Assembly: GCF_012926615.1 (NCBI RefSeq)
Contig: NZ_JABBNU010000005.1
Span: 186,001 to 250,000, forward strand
Source of the DNA: Marinigracilibium pacificum
GTDB lineage: Bacteria > Bacteroidota > Bacteroidia > Cytophagales > Cyclobacteriaceae
Direction: 5' to 3'
DNA length: 64,000 nucleotides
Part shown: piece after piece, positions 46,147-55,130 of the stretch
Numbering within the stretch: the first letter of the stretch is position 1
Layout of the letters: every line of letters begins with the position of its first letter
Notes under the pieces: model-generated
The model's database searches: none
What the model saw: only the letters and a program-made list of their open reading frames with translations
What the model was told of the DNA's origin: nothing
Translations under genes and position numbers: made by a program

Positions 46147-46575
46147 TTGGATCAAAGCAAGCAAAATATCAAAGAGATGTTAAAAAAGGCAGACATCAGG
46201 GCAACCCGTCAAAGGGTTGAAGTTCTGGAATGCCTTGCTGAATCCGAAAAGCATTATACTGCTGAAGAAATATATGAAAAGCTAAAAAACAGTATTCCTT
46301 CACTTTCTTTAGGGTCAGTATACCATATTTTGGATATTTTCTGTGAAAAAGGACTGGCAAAAAGACTATCTATGACCAGAGGACCAAAAAAATTTGACAT
46401 CATAGACAATCCACATCATCATTTGATTTGCGATGATTCTCAGGAAGTTTTAGACTATTTCGACCCGGAACTTACAAACCTTATAAAAAATTATCTGGAC
46501 AAAAAACCTATAGCAGGATTCAACGTAAGGGATATTGAGTTACAGATTAGAGTAAAGAAAAATAATTTTAATTAA
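46147..46575 (+). CDS. Fur/PerR family regulator without structural zinc cysteines
   Basis: This 142-residue protein has a Fur-type winged helix, with IRATRQRVEVLECL and SLGSVYHILDIFCEKGL, and a dimerisation domain with FDIIDNPHHHLICDD containing the regulatory-site Asp and His residues. The two CxxC structural-zinc pairs of many Fur/PerR proteins are absent: only one Cys follows HHHL and none is in the tail. The neighbourhood (tpx divergent, peroxiredoxin downstream) suggests a peroxide sensor similar to PerR. The frame starts with TTG at 46147; an ATG at 46177 is the alternative, which would leave a very short first helix. Confidence 0.88.
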   Translation: MDQSKQNIKEMLKKADIRATRQRVEVLECLAESEKHYTAEEIYEKLKNSIPSLSLGSVYHILDIFCEKGLAKRLSMTRGPKKFDIIDNPHHHLICDDSQEVLDYFDPELTNLIKNYLDKKPIAGFNVRDIELQIRVKKNNFN

Positions 46576-46608
46576 GCATATACATTCACTTAAAATTTAA
46601 TAAATAGT

Positions 46609-47244
46609 ATGTCATTATTAGGAAAAAAAGCACCTATTTTCAAAGCTGCGGCTGTATTAGACGGAAACTCTATTGTTCAGGACTTCTCTCTTGAGCAGTA
46701 CATTGGAAAAAAAGAGGTTTTATTCTTCTTTTACCCAAAAGATTTCACTTTCGTTTGCCCAACTGAGATTCTTGCTTTCCAGAAGAAGCTTGAAGAATTT
46801 GAAAGAAGAGGTGTTGTAGTAGTAGGATGTTCTACAGATACTGAGGAGACTCACCTTGCATGGTTATCAACGCCAACTAATAAAGGTGGTATCGAAGGTG
46901 TTACATACCCATTAGTAGCTGATACTTCTAAAACAATCGCTACAAACTACGAAGCTCTTGCTGGTGACTGGAACTACAACGAAGAAGGTGAATTAGAATT
47001 CGAAGGTACTCCTGTTGCTTACAGATGTTCATTTTTTATCGACAAAGATGGCATCGTAAGACACGAGACTAGAAATGACCTTCCACTAGGAAGAAATATC
47101 GATGAGATGATTAGAATTGTAGATGCATGGCATCACGTTCAGGAGCATGGTGAAGTTTGCCCTGCTAACTGGCAAGAAGGCGAAGATGCAATGTCTGCTA
47201 CAAGAGAAGGTGTATCTGACTACCTAAGCAAACACGCTAACTAA
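46609..47244 (+). CDS. Typical 2-Cys peroxiredoxin (AhpC/Prx1 type)
   Basis: The 211-residue protein is a Prx1/AhpC-type peroxiredoxin. The peroxidatic Cys is in FTFVCPTEILAF and the resolving Cys in GEVCPANWQEGEDAM near the C-terminus. It detoxifies hydrogen peroxide and organic peroxides, with electrons from thioredoxin or AhpF; no ahpF gene is adjacent. It lies 33 bases after the fur-like gene and has a terminator, forming a likely two-gene transcript. Confidence 0.95.
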   Translation: MSLLGKKAPIFKAAAVLDGNSIVQDFSLEQYIGKKEVLFFFYPKDFTFVCPTEILAFQKKLEEFERRGVVVVGCSTDTEETHLAWLSTPTNKGGIEGVTYPLVADTSKTIATNYEALAGDWNYNEEGELEFEGTPVAYRCSFFIDKDGIVRHETRNDLPLGRNIDEMIRIVDAWHHVQEHGEVCPANWQEGEDAMSATREGVSDYLSKHAN

Positions 47245-47260
47245 GTTTAGCTTTTAACAT

Positions 47261-47294
47261 AAAAAAAGACTATCCTGATGGATAGTCTTTTTTT
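47261..47294. terminator. Bidirectional hairpin terminator after peroxiredoxin gene
   Basis: AAAAAAAGACTATCC / GGATAGTCTTTTTTTT with a four-base loop. It lies between the convergent peroxiredoxin gene and the small hypothetical gene. Confidence 0.9.
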
Positions 47295-47299
47295 TATGT

Positions 47300-47539
47300 C
47301 TATACTCTCCACCCAAATGGATTTGCATCAGCTGTACTGATAACTGCATCAACCCTACCCGATTTAACATGCTCAACAAATTTCATACTCAATGTATTCC
47401 ATTGCAGCATCTTAACCTTTTTCATAAACACATCCTTATCTCCTTTAAATTTTGCGTTAATCAAAGTTTGCTTATCAGGAACAATTACGTTTTCAGTTTT
47501 ACCATTGGTATATATGATCAAATATTCTTTCATAACCAA
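47300..47539 (-). CDS. Small hypothetical protein
   Basis: This 79-residue frame encodes a short soluble protein with basic and hydrophobic residues alternating, including YLIIYTNGKTENVIV and a FVEHVKSGRVDAVIS tail. No family is recognised. It may start at the second Met (47533). It ends close to the shared terminator, which supports a real transcript. Its upstream region is AT-rich with no clear promoter box. Confidence 0.5.
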   Translation of the reverse strand: MVMKEYLIIYTNGKTENVIVPDKQTLINAKFKGDKDVFMKKVKMLQWNTLSMKFVEHVKSGRVDAVISTADANPFGWRV

Positions 47540-47706
47540 TATCTTTTTTTTCTGAAAAAATAACCCTTATAACAAAACATTGTTTCAATAATTGAGCTTA
47601 ACACAATATTTATTTTCATTATGTTTTACATAATCAGAACAACATATTATACAAATCTTATTCTCAATAGAACCCACTTAGACACCATTTAAAGACCATT
47701 TTAAAC

Positions 47707-47714
47707 TATCTTTG
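47707..47714 (+). promoter_or_regulatory. TATCTTTG box just before waaA
   Basis: An exact TAnnTTTG box with only four bases before the waaA ATG at 47719. If used as a promoter, the message would begin at or very near the start codon. No TTG occurs at the usual -33 spacing, so it is a candidate only. Confidence 0.5.
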
Positions 47715-47718
47715 CCAC

Positions 47719-48966
47719 ATGAACAGTACTACCTATTCACTGGGAATAAATCTATATAAGCTTTTAATAAAGGCTGCAGCACCTTTTAACGATAAAGCTT
47801 CAATGATGATTGAAGGGCGAAAAGATTGGCAGCCTAATTTAAAAAGCAAAATCCCGAATGACTCTAGAAAAAAAATCTGGTTTCATTGTGCTTCACTCGG
47901 TGAATTTGAACAAGCTAGACCTGTTATTGAGCGAATTAATAGAGATGAAACTTTTATAATTGTTACTTTTTTTTCGCCAAGTGGATATGAAGTAAGAAAG
48001 AATTACGATAAGGCAGACCTAATTACCTATTTACCTTTTGATACAAAATCAAATGCTAAATCATTTATTGATATTATTAACCCCGACCTTGTATTATTCA
48101 CCAAATACGAATTTTGGCATTTCTTCCTTAGCGAACTAAATAACAGAAATATACCAACAGCTCTATTCTCAGCGATTTTCAGACCAAATCAGTCATTTTT
48201 TAAGAAATCAGGGGAGTTTTTCAGAAATATGCTCAGATGCTTTAGTCTGATTTATGTTCAAAACGAAGACTCAAGATTATTACTTTCAAATATTGGAATA
48301 AATAATGTAGAAATAGCTGGAGATACAAGGTTTGACAGAGTAATTGATACTTGTAATTCTGTTTCTGAAATAGACTTAATAAAAAAATTTAAGGGAAATT
48401 TTAAATTATTAATGGTTGGCAGTAGCTGGCCTGAAGACATTAAAGCCCTTTCTTTGTTCTTCAACCATCTACCACCTGATGTTAAAGTAGTCATTGCTCC
48501 TCATGAGATATCTGAAAAAAGCATAACAGAATTGACTACTCAATTACCTTCCAAATCAATTCGTTTTACAAAAACTGATGCAAATAGTTATATCCCAGAC
48601 GAAGAAAGATTTCTTATAATCGATAATTTCGGTATGCTGGCATCAGCCTATCAATATGGAGACATAGCATTTGTTGGTGGGGCTTTTAAAGATGGTCTCC
48701 ATAATATTTTAGAGGCTGCAACATTTGGAATGCCTGTTTTATTTGGTGACAAAAACTATAAGAAGTTTAACGAAGCTATTCTTCTTATAGATGAAAATGC
48801 TGCCTTTCCTGTAGGTAATTCTAATGAAACAAATGAAATTCTTCAGAAGCTCTTTGCTGATGATCAAAACAGAAAATCTATTTCTTCTAAGTCATATAAA
48901 TTTGTACGAGAAAATAAAGGAGCTACCGAAACTATTCTAAAATACATCCAAAAGGTATTAAATTAG
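47719..48966 (+). CDS. waaA: 3-deoxy-D-manno-octulosonic acid transferase
   Basis: The 415-residue protein is the Kdo transferase WaaA/KdtA, which attaches Kdo to lipid IV-A. It has a short N-terminal hydrophobic segment, ASLGEFEQARPVI (catalytic Glu), and a GT-B fold with VGGAFKDGLHNILEAATFGMPV near the C-terminus, typical of the family. It is followed by rsgA with a four-base gap. It agrees with the Lpx genes at 12.5-15.7 kb as part of the lipid A-Kdo route. Confidence 0.95.
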   Translation: MNSTTYSLGINLYKLLIKAAAPFNDKASMMIEGRKDWQPNLKSKIPNDSRKKIWFHCASLGEFEQARPVIERINRDETFIIVTFFSPSGYEVRKNYDKADLITYLPFDTKSNAKSFIDIINPDLVLFTKYEFWHFFLSELNNRNIPTALFSAIFRPNQSFFKKSGEFFRNMLRCFSLIYVQNEDSRLLLSNIGINNVEIAGDTRFDRVIDTCNSVSEIDLIKKFKGNFKLLMVGSSWPEDIKALSLFFNHLPPDVKVVIAPHEISEKSITELTTQLPSKSIRFTKTDANSYIPDEERFLIIDNFGMLASAYQYGDIAFVGGAFKDGLHNILEAATFGMPVLFGDKNYKKFNEAILLIDENAAFPVGNSNETNEILQKLFADDQNRKSISSKSYKFVRENKGATETILKYIQKVLN

Positions 48967-48970
48967 ATCT

Positions 48971-49894
48971 ATGATAGATGGGCGAATAATAAAATCTACC
49001 GGTTCCTGGTACAAAGTCTTAACTGAAAGAGGAATAATTGACTCAAGGTTAAGGGGGAAATACAGGTTAAAAGGATCTAAAAGTACGAATCCATTAGCTG
49101 TTGGTGATTATGTTATTATTGAACTTGAAGATAATGAAGAAGAATCAGCTATAATAACTGAACTAATTGAAAGGAAGAATTACGTAATTAGAAGATCTCC
49201 TAAACATAAGCACAAACATCATATAATTGCTACAAATATTGACCAGGCAATATTAATGGTAACACTATCACGTCCGAGAACTTCGGTTGGATTTATTGAT
49301 AGATTTCTTGTAGCATGTGAAAGCTTTAGAATACCAGCGCTCTTACTATTTAATAAAAGTGATATTATGAATGAAGATGACATGGAACTCTTTGAAGCCA
49401 TGTCAGATTTGTACTCAGACCTTGGCTATCCTTGTATCTTGATGTCAGCCCATGAGGATGAAGATATTTCACCTTTATTTGAAATCCTGAATGATAAAAC
49501 TAGTTTGATAGCGGGCCATAGTGGAGTTGGTAAATCAACTTTATTAAACAGGTTAATACCTGAAGCAGATCAAAAAACCAGTGAAATATCTGACTTTGCA
49601 AACAAAGGAACACATACTACAACCTTTGCCGAAATGTTTTTCATTAATGAAAAATCTTCAATTATCGATACTCCTGGAATAAAAGAACTAGGCCTTGTTG
49701 ATATGGATGAGTATGAGTTAAGTGATTATTTCCCTGAAATGAGAGAACTTCGTCTGGAATGCAAATTCAACAATTGTACACACACCAACGAACCTGGCTG
49801 TGCTGTTAAAGCTGCAATTGAAAATGGTGAAGTTAGTGAAAGCAGATATTTAAGTTATCTGAGTATCATTGAAGATGAAGACAACAGGAGATAG
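48971..49894 (+). CDS. rsgA: Ribosome small-subunit-dependent GTPase RsgA
   Basis: This 307-residue GTPase has an OB-fold (residues 1-65), then a circularly permuted GTPase domain with G4 FNKSDI before G1 GHSGVGKST and G3 IDTPGI, and a C-terminal zinc motif CKFNNCTHTNEPGC. It matures the 30S subunit by removing or checking factors at a late step. Its stop abuts that of the convergent glycosyltransferase gene with no spacer. Confidence 0.97.
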   Translation: MIDGRIIKSTGSWYKVLTERGIIDSRLRGKYRLKGSKSTNPLAVGDYVIIELEDNEEESAIITELIERKNYVIRRSPKHKHKHHIIATNIDQAILMVTLSRPRTSVGFIDRFLVACESFRIPALLLFNKSDIMNEDDMELFEAMSDLYSDLGYPCILMSAHEDEDISPLFEILNDKTSLIAGHSGVGKSTLLNRLIPEADQKTSEISDFANKGTHTTTFAEMFFINEKSSIIDTPGIKELGLVDMDEYELSDYFPEMRELRLECKFNNCTHTNEPGCAVKAAIENGEVSESRYLSYLSIIEDEDNRR

Positions 49895-50815
49895 TTAAAA
49901 TCTACTCATTAATATATGAAGGTAATACTTCCAGGATTTCTTCCTATCTTCATTGAATCGTTTATAAATTTCTGCGAGCTTTTTAAGTTCGGTTTTCAAA
50001 AGTCGCCGATAGCAAATTCTCATTTCATATTCTAGCCTGCTATTAAAAGCCTCCGGATCATTCGAATCATCAATTAAATTATCCTTAACTTTTTGGCAAA
50101 TCTTAACCATCGACCTGGCATGATCTCTATGAAATTTTGGGTTATTAGACTGTGAACCAATAATAGTTCTCTTTTTTACGAGTACTTTCGGGGAGGCACA
50201 AAACCTGGTAACTTTTGATGCCCTGAGCCAAAAATCAAAGTCTTCAAATGAAAGGTTTTCATCATATCCGCCAACCGCCTCAACTATATCACGTCTAACC
50301 ATCATAGTCGGAGGACATATAAAATAACTCCTCAATATCAGATCAAAGACTTCTCCCTCGGGAAAAGGTGATGAAAAAACAGTAGGATCAAGATGTTTCA
50401 ATGAATCGTGATGTAGTCCAATCAAGTTACTTTCCGAATCAATATACTCAGCATTTGAATAATGAAACCCATAATCCAACCCCATCTCACCAAATTTCTG
50501 TAAGCCACTTGAAACTCGATGAGGATACAAAACATCATCAGCAGCAAGGTCAATTATAAAATCTCCATTTGAATGCTCAAAAGCAACATTAAAGGCTTTA
50601 CAATTCCCAACATTTTCACTGAAGCCTATAAACCTAACTCCCAAACGATCACTTAAACTTTTAAGATACAATTGAGATCCATCGTTACTTCCGACATCAA
50701 CAAGGATTAATTCAATATTTTTATGACTTTGATTTAACACAGAGTCAACAGCCTCCTTAATCCATTTTCGCTGATTGTGGCAAATTAATATTACTGTAAC
50801 TTTGATGTCAGACAT
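49895..50815 (-). CDS. Family 2 glycosyltransferase
   Basis: The 306-residue protein is a GT-A fold, family 2 glycosyltransferase: VTVILICHNQRKWIKEAVDSV at the N-terminus (shortened: ILICHNQ and ESVLNQ-type region), LILVDVGSNDGS, and the acidic DLAADDVLYP as the DxD-type metal site. The C-terminal third is helical with a basic tail. Sugar donor and acceptor are unknown. It is the last gene of a minus-strand trio with a flippase and a FemAB-like gene, overlapping the flippase by eight bases. Confidence 0.92.
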   Translation of the reverse strand: MSDIKVTVILICHNQRKWIKEAVDSVLNQSHKNIELILVDVGSNDGSQLYLKSLSDRLGVRFIGFSENVGNCKAFNVAFEHSNGDFIIDLAADDVLYPHRVSSGLQKFGEMGLDYGFHYSNAEYIDSESNLIGLHHDSLKHLDPTVFSSPFPEGEVFDLILRSYFICPPTMMVRRDIVEAVGGYDENLSFEDFDFWLRASKVTRFCASPKVLVKKRTIIGSQSNNPKFHRDHARSMVKICQKVKDNLIDDSNDPEAFNSRLEYEMRICYRRLLKTELKKLAEIYKRFNEDRKKSWKYYLHILMSRF

Positions 50816-52028
50816 TCCTTTGAAAAACTATTCGATAAAAATACAAGCCTATCGCAAGTATAAACTGAAAAACACACGCTGCTAAAAATAATAATGCAAT
50901 ATCCTTAACGCTAAAACTAACACTAATAAGATATAGTAATCCGAATATATATGTTCCGGAAACAAAGAATAACACGAATAGATAGCTCTTCCATATTTTC
51001 ATTCTGAGAAAGTAAAGCGTGAAGATTTGACTTAAAGCACGAAATACAAAACCTGTAATGAAAATAGTGTAAACTTCTGACCTAAATTCAATCTCTGAAG
51101 AAAATAATAGTTTGTGTAAATAATAGCTAAAAGTCGAAAATACTAACCCTAAAATGATTAATAAAATCAACATCTTATAAAATGATTCAAAGATATAGCG
51201 TCTCAACCCGTCATCATTTTTTCTGCTAATTTCAGGGATATAGAAACTATTATAAAGAGTAAGTGCAATAAGCTGAATATAAAAACCCCCTGTATAAGCT
51301 GCTTGCCAGGCACCTGAATCTAAAAGCGAGGTGTATTTTACAACAATATTTCTTTCAATCAATAGAATAGATTGACTGAGTAGTACAACCAATAAGGAAA
51401 TTCCTATATAAGGCCTGACAGACTTAAAAAAAACAGTAAAATGCTTTTTAAAACTCAATGATATTATGCTCTTACCTCTAAAAAAAACGATAAGTAATAC
51501 AACTACACGAACCCCAAAAAATAATACTAATCCATAAAACCAATTGTAAGTAGCTAGCCCCAGAACTATCAACCCTGTCACAATAGTATTAAAAAGGTAG
51601 CCGTAAAATTGAAGTTTGAAGTTCTTATCAAAGATTAACTTCGTTTCAAGAACAGTCAATAGTGTATACAATGGAAATACCAATATTGACAATGGAATGA
51701 TTATTAATATCAATGATCCATTAAAAGAGCTGAACAACACTGATCTCAAAAGAATTGCTATTAAAGCTATCACATAAGAGGTTAATGTTGCTACTGATAA
51801 AACGAATCCATTATACTTATTTATGTTCTGATCATTTTGACCATAATAATGTAGCAAACTCTGATTATAAAAAGTATTAACAGGTGCCAGACAAAGCTGA
51901 AAAAAGTTAGATAAATGAGAATAAGTTAATAACCCCTCCGATCCACCGTAAACGCTAAAAATCTTGTTAATTCCAGCTTGAAAAACAGCTTTTAAACCTT
52001 GAGTTAAAAATGGATAAATATTTTTCAA
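50808..52028 (-). CDS. Wzx-like polysaccharide flippase
   Basis: This 406-residue membrane protein has about 12 predicted hydrophobic segments and fits the oligosaccharide flippase (MATE/Wzx) superfamily, beginning with IYPFLTQGLKAVFQAGINK and GSEGLLTYSHLSNFFQL, the usual N-terminal pattern. It would move lipid-linked glycan across the inner membrane. The start codon overlaps the FemAB-like stop as ATGA and its end overlaps the GT2 gene by eight bases. No polymerase gene (Wzy) is next to it. Confidence 0.9.
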   Translation of the reverse strand: MKNIYPFLTQGLKAVFQAGINKIFSVYGGSEGLLTYSHLSNFFQLCLAPVNTFYNQSLLHYYGQNDQNINKYNGFVLSVATLTSYVIALIAILLRSVLFSSFNGSLILIIIPLSILVFPLYTLLTVLETKLIFDKNFKLQFYGYLFNTIVTGLIVLGLATYNWFYGLVLFFGVRVVVLLIVFFRGKSIISLSFKKHFTVFFKSVRPYIGISLLVVLLSQSILLIERNIVVKYTSLLDSGAWQAAYTGGFYIQLIALTLYNSFYIPEISRKNDDGLRRYIFESFYKMLILLIILGLVFSTFSYYLHKLLFSSEIEFRSEVYTIFITGFVFRALSQIFTLYFLRMKIWKSYLFVLFFVSGTYIFGLLYLISVSFSVKDIALLFLAACVFQFILAIGLYFYRIVFQRNV

Positions 52029-52954
52029 ATTTCTTTCAACCAGTTTAATTGAACGGATGGTTTTCCTCCAATAGAAGATTTAAAATCAGCCAAATCATTT
52101 TGTATAAAGTCTTCATTCATAGATGTTCCAAGATCAATAAAATTATAACTGTTGCTCTTAAGATTTCTGGCTTGATGAAATAAAAATACTACGTATGGAC
52201 TAACATTTGAATAACCTGGAGAATAAGCAGGGTAAAAGTTATAAATCAAATCTTCATTAATCTTTAATGACACACATTTAACTACTACATCATGGTTTTC
52301 TTTATTGACCAACTCATAAAACACATGATCATCAGGCATACACTTCACTTGCTCTTCTAACTGTTCACGTGTCAAACTTAATTTATACCCCTTTCTATCC
52401 CGCTCAGCTCTGATATAATCATAAAATTCTTCCCATTCAGTTGATGGTTTTTCTACCAATTCAAAACTATCTACATTTTTTAACCTGTTACCGTGTTTAC
52501 CCTTTAAATATTTCTGAAAAAGTTGTTCATCTTTTAAATCCAGATGATGATGAATTTTCATATCTGTTAAACCAAATCCTTGTTCTTTAAGAAGAGCATT
52601 GACCCAAGGAGTAACTTCCCTATAAATAAACTCTGGTGGTTGACGGATTATTATTTTTTTACAATGTGTCTGATTAGCAATTGTTATAGCTTGCTCTACA
52701 AACGACCTTAACACTTCTGTCCCTGGAAAAGAACGTAGGTAAAAACCTCCATAAGAAGCTCGGTATCCTGAAATAAGCACATCATCCTGAATTGTAAATG
52801 ATATATGACCGAACAACTCCTCTCCCTTTCTTAATATCAATCTGATTGAATAACTGGTTTTGCAATTCAGATACCTATCTGTCTCAAATAAGGAAAACTG
52901 ACCAAGATCCAGTTGTTGTCTGCCATCAATAATATCAAAAGACCATTTACTCAT
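52025..52954 (-). CDS. FemAB/GNAT-like acyltransferase domain protein
   Basis: The 309-residue protein resembles the FemAB-like/GNAT family often found in polysaccharide clusters: GYRASYGGFYLRSF in the centre, a repeat-like second domain with WEEFYDYIRAERDRKGYKLSLT, and YNFYPAYSPGYSNVSPYVVFLFHQAR near the C-terminus. It could transfer an acyl or aminoacyl group to a glycan. Substrate unknown. It is the first gene of the trio and is divergent from the DMT transporter gene, about 85 bases away. Confidence 0.75.
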   Translation of the reverse strand: MSKWSFDIIDGRQQLDLGQFSLFETDRYLNCKTSYSIRLILRKGEELFGHISFTIQDDVLISGYRASYGGFYLRSFPGTEVLRSFVEQAITIANQTHCKKIIIRQPPEFIYREVTPWVNALLKEQGFGLTDMKIHHHLDLKDEQLFQKYLKGKHGNRLKNVDSFELVEKPSTEWEEFYDYIRAERDRKGYKLSLTREQLEEQVKCMPDDHVFYELVNKENHDVVVKCVSLKINEDLIYNFYPAYSPGYSNVSPYVVFLFHQARNLKSNSYNFIDLGTSMNEDFIQNDLADFKSSIGGKPSVQLNWLKEI

Positions 52955-53027
52955 GTTGTATGAAATATTCTCGAGACTAAATTAAAAGATAAGAAGTCAT
53001 TACTATAATCTTTGAAAGCAGAAATTA

Positions 53028-53035
53028 TATTTTTG
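53028..53035 (+). promoter_or_regulatory. TATTTTTG box just before DMT transporter gene
   Basis: An exact TAnnTTTG sequence with three bases before the ATG at 53039. No TTG sits at standard spacing, so it is a low-certainty promoter, but it parallels the boxes before waaA and the diacylglycerol kinase gene. Confidence 0.4.
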
Positions 53036-53038
53036 CAC

Positions 53039-53917
53039 ATGCTTTATCTAATAATTGTAATTTTATTAAATGTATACATTTTTGTATGCTTTAAAGAATT
53101 CGGAAAAAGAAATATAATTCTACTTCCTGCTTTAACTGTCAATTACTTTACATGCGGGATTGTAGGGCTAATTTTATCATACGATACTATTGACCAGGTA
53201 AAAATATTTAATCCCGAATGGTCTTATTTTGCTTTTGCCTTAGGTTTTATTTTCATATTCACCTTTTTCCTTATGGCTGCAGCTACTCAAAAGACTGGTG
53301 TTGCTGCAGCAGGTATGGCAACTAAAATATCACTGGTAATTCCTGCATTTTTCTCACTTTTTATATTCAACACACAATCAAATGAAGTCAACTTCTTTAA
53401 AATAAGTGGAATTATCCTGGGTTTAGCTTCAATTGTACTGGTTAGTGTTTCTAGAAAAAGTAAGAAAATCGAACAAAATGTAACTAATAAATGGGTCTAT
53501 CTTTTGCCATTAGGGGTATTTGTTTTCTCAGGTGGACTAGATACATCACTTAATTATGCAAATAGTTTTCTTCTTGATGAAAGTGAACAAAAAATTTTCC
53601 CGGTCTTCATTTTTTTCTCAGCAGGATTATTTGGATTAATAACTTCAATAATTAAAAAACAGTCATTCAATATCAAAAATGTTCTGGGAGGAATCCTCTT
53701 AGGCATTCCAAATTACTTCTCAATTTACCTGTTATTGAAAGCACTATCTGCTTTCGGAAATGATGGATCTTTTGTTTTCCCATTTATAAATATTTCTATA
53801 ATAGGAATAAGTGCCCTGGTTGGTAAATTTTTCTATGATGAGGCTATCGGATTAAAAAAAGCTGCTGGAATTGGTTTGGCAGTAATTGCAATACTATTAT
53901 TGTCAGCAGGTAATTAG
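53039..53917 (+). CDS. EamA/DMT family transporter
   Basis: The 292-residue protein has ten predicted hydrophobic segments in two halves, the EamA/DMT permease fold. Typical positions are AAATQKTGVAAAGMATKISLV in the first half and LGGILLGIPNYFSIYLLLKAL in the second. The substrate (metabolite or drug exporter) is unknown. ATG 53039 begins the first helix; an upstream TTG at 53012 is less likely. The stop precedes the YigZ gene by ten bases. Confidence 0.9.
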   Translation: MLYLIIVILLNVYIFVCFKEFGKRNIILLPALTVNYFTCGIVGLILSYDTIDQVKIFNPEWSYFAFALGFIFIFTFFLMAAATQKTGVAAAGMATKISLVIPAFFSLFIFNTQSNEVNFFKISGIILGLASIVLVSVSRKSKKIEQNVTNKWVYLLPLGVFVFSGGLDTSLNYANSFLLDESEQKIFPVFIFFSAGLFGLITSIIKKQSFNIKNVLGGILLGIPNYFSIYLLLKALSAFGNDGSFVFPFINISIIGISALVGKFFYDEAIGLKKAAGIGLAVIAILLLSAGN

Positions 53918-53927
53918 AATAAATATC

Positions 53928-54536
53928 ATGAGTGAAATTCAAGATACTTATAAAACAATTATTAAACCTTCTGAAGGTTTCTACAAAGAAAAGGGTTCAA
54001 AATTCATTGCTCATGCATACCCGGTTAACTCAGAAGATGAAATAAAAGAACATCTAGATGATCTAAGAAAAAAATACTATGATGCCAGACATCATTGCTA
54101 TGCATATGCTTTGGGTGTAAGTGGTGAAAATTTTAGAGCCAATGATGATGGTGAACCTAACCATTCGGCAGGCGACCCTATTCTCGGACAAATAAGATCA
54201 TTTGAATTATCAGGTATTTTAATTGTAGTGGTAAGGTACTTTGGTGGCACTAAACTTGGTGTTGGAGGATTAATCCATGCTTACAAAACTGCTGCACAGG
54301 ATGCACTTGATAATTCAGAAATTATCGAAAAAACATTAACAGAAAGAGTAGGATTACAATGTGAATATCCGATGCTTAATGATGCTATGAGATTTTTCAA
54401 AGATAGAAATCTGGATATTGTTCATCAGGAACTACTCATTGATTGCAAACTCTGGGCTGATGTACCGTTATCTGAAAAAAATGAAGTTATAGATGCAATT
54501 AACAACTATCACGGATTAAATCTTCTCAAAAATTGA
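53928..54536 (+). CDS. YigZ/IMPACT family protein
   Basis: The 202-residue protein belongs to the YigZ/IMPACT family with an N-terminal UPF0029 domain: GSKFIAHAYPV and ARHHCYAYALG, then VVRYFGGTKLGVGGLIHAYKTA in the second part of the domain. The C-terminal 60 residues are a small DUF1949-type domain. Function in bacteria is unclear, possibly stress translation. ATG 53928 is preferred over an earlier one at 53886 inside the transporter gene. Its stop abuts that of the convergent exonuclease. Confidence 0.93.
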   Translation: MSEIQDTYKTIIKPSEGFYKEKGSKFIAHAYPVNSEDEIKEHLDDLRKKYYDARHHCYAYALGVSGENFRANDDGEPNHSAGDPILGQIRSFELSGILIVVVRYFGGTKLGVGGLIHAYKTAAQDALDNSEIIEKTLTERVGLQCEYPMLNDAMRFFKDRNLDIVHQELLIDCKLWADVPLSEKNEVIDAINNYHGLNLLKN

Positions 54537-55130
54537 TCATTTCTCAATATTAGATTGATGATCATATTCATATAACTTCTCATAAATCTTGAGGCAAATC
54601 CAGGCATCGGTAGCCGCATAACTTATCTGCTTATCTGTAAGCTCATCTCTTTCCCAGTTGGAAGTCTGGGCAGATTTACTAATCCTGAAACCGAGAACCA
54701 TTGCAGATAGATTTCTTGCTCCGGTATTATGAAAGCCAGCCTTTTTTGCCAGTTTATTCAAATCCAGAAAGCATTTAGGTTTGGCTACACCTATTCTTCG
54801 AAGATCATTAATATCATCATCTATACCAATACCAATTTTCTCAATATTCGGGTCCTCGAGAATTTTCTTTAATTCAGCTGGCATATCTCCTTTAGGAAGC
54901 CTAAATAAGTACACCTTTTCATCAGTAGCAAGCTGAACTAACGCAATCTGATTCTTTATTCCTTTTGTAAAAGAAGGTTTTGACTCTGTATCAAAACCAA
55001 TAATTGAATATTCTCTTATTTCTTTTACTGCTTCCTTATACCCTTTAGGGTCTTCTAACAATACTACTTCCCCCTCATATGCCTGTAGAGGAAGCTCATT
55101 TACCTCTTCTTTAGTTATTTTCTTGCGCAT
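54537..55130 (-). CDS. 3'-5' exonuclease, RNase D-like domain
   Basis: The 197-residue protein is a stand-alone DEDDy-type exonuclease. Exo I is GFDTESKP with Asp and Glu, exo II is GIGIDDDINDLR and exo III is ISYAATDAWICLKIYEKL with Tyr and Asp. It lacks the HRDC domains of RNase D, so a role in RNA or DNA 3' trimming is inferred. It overlaps the Na+/H+ antiporter gene by 20 bases. Confidence 0.9.
   Translation of the reverse strand: MRKKITKEEVNELPLQAYEGEVVLLEDPKGYKEAVKEIREYSIIGFDTESKPSFTKGIKNQIALVQLATDEKVYLFRLPKGDMPAELKKILEDPNIEKIGIGIDDDINDLRRIGVAKPKCFLDLNKLAKKAGFHNTGARNLSAMVLGFRISKSAQTSNWERDELTDKQISYAATDAWICLKIYEKLYEYDHQSNIEK

Noticed and set aside
49895-52954. A complete capsule or O-antigen cluster
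   Set aside because: Only three genes; no polymerase, export or sugar nucleotide genes.
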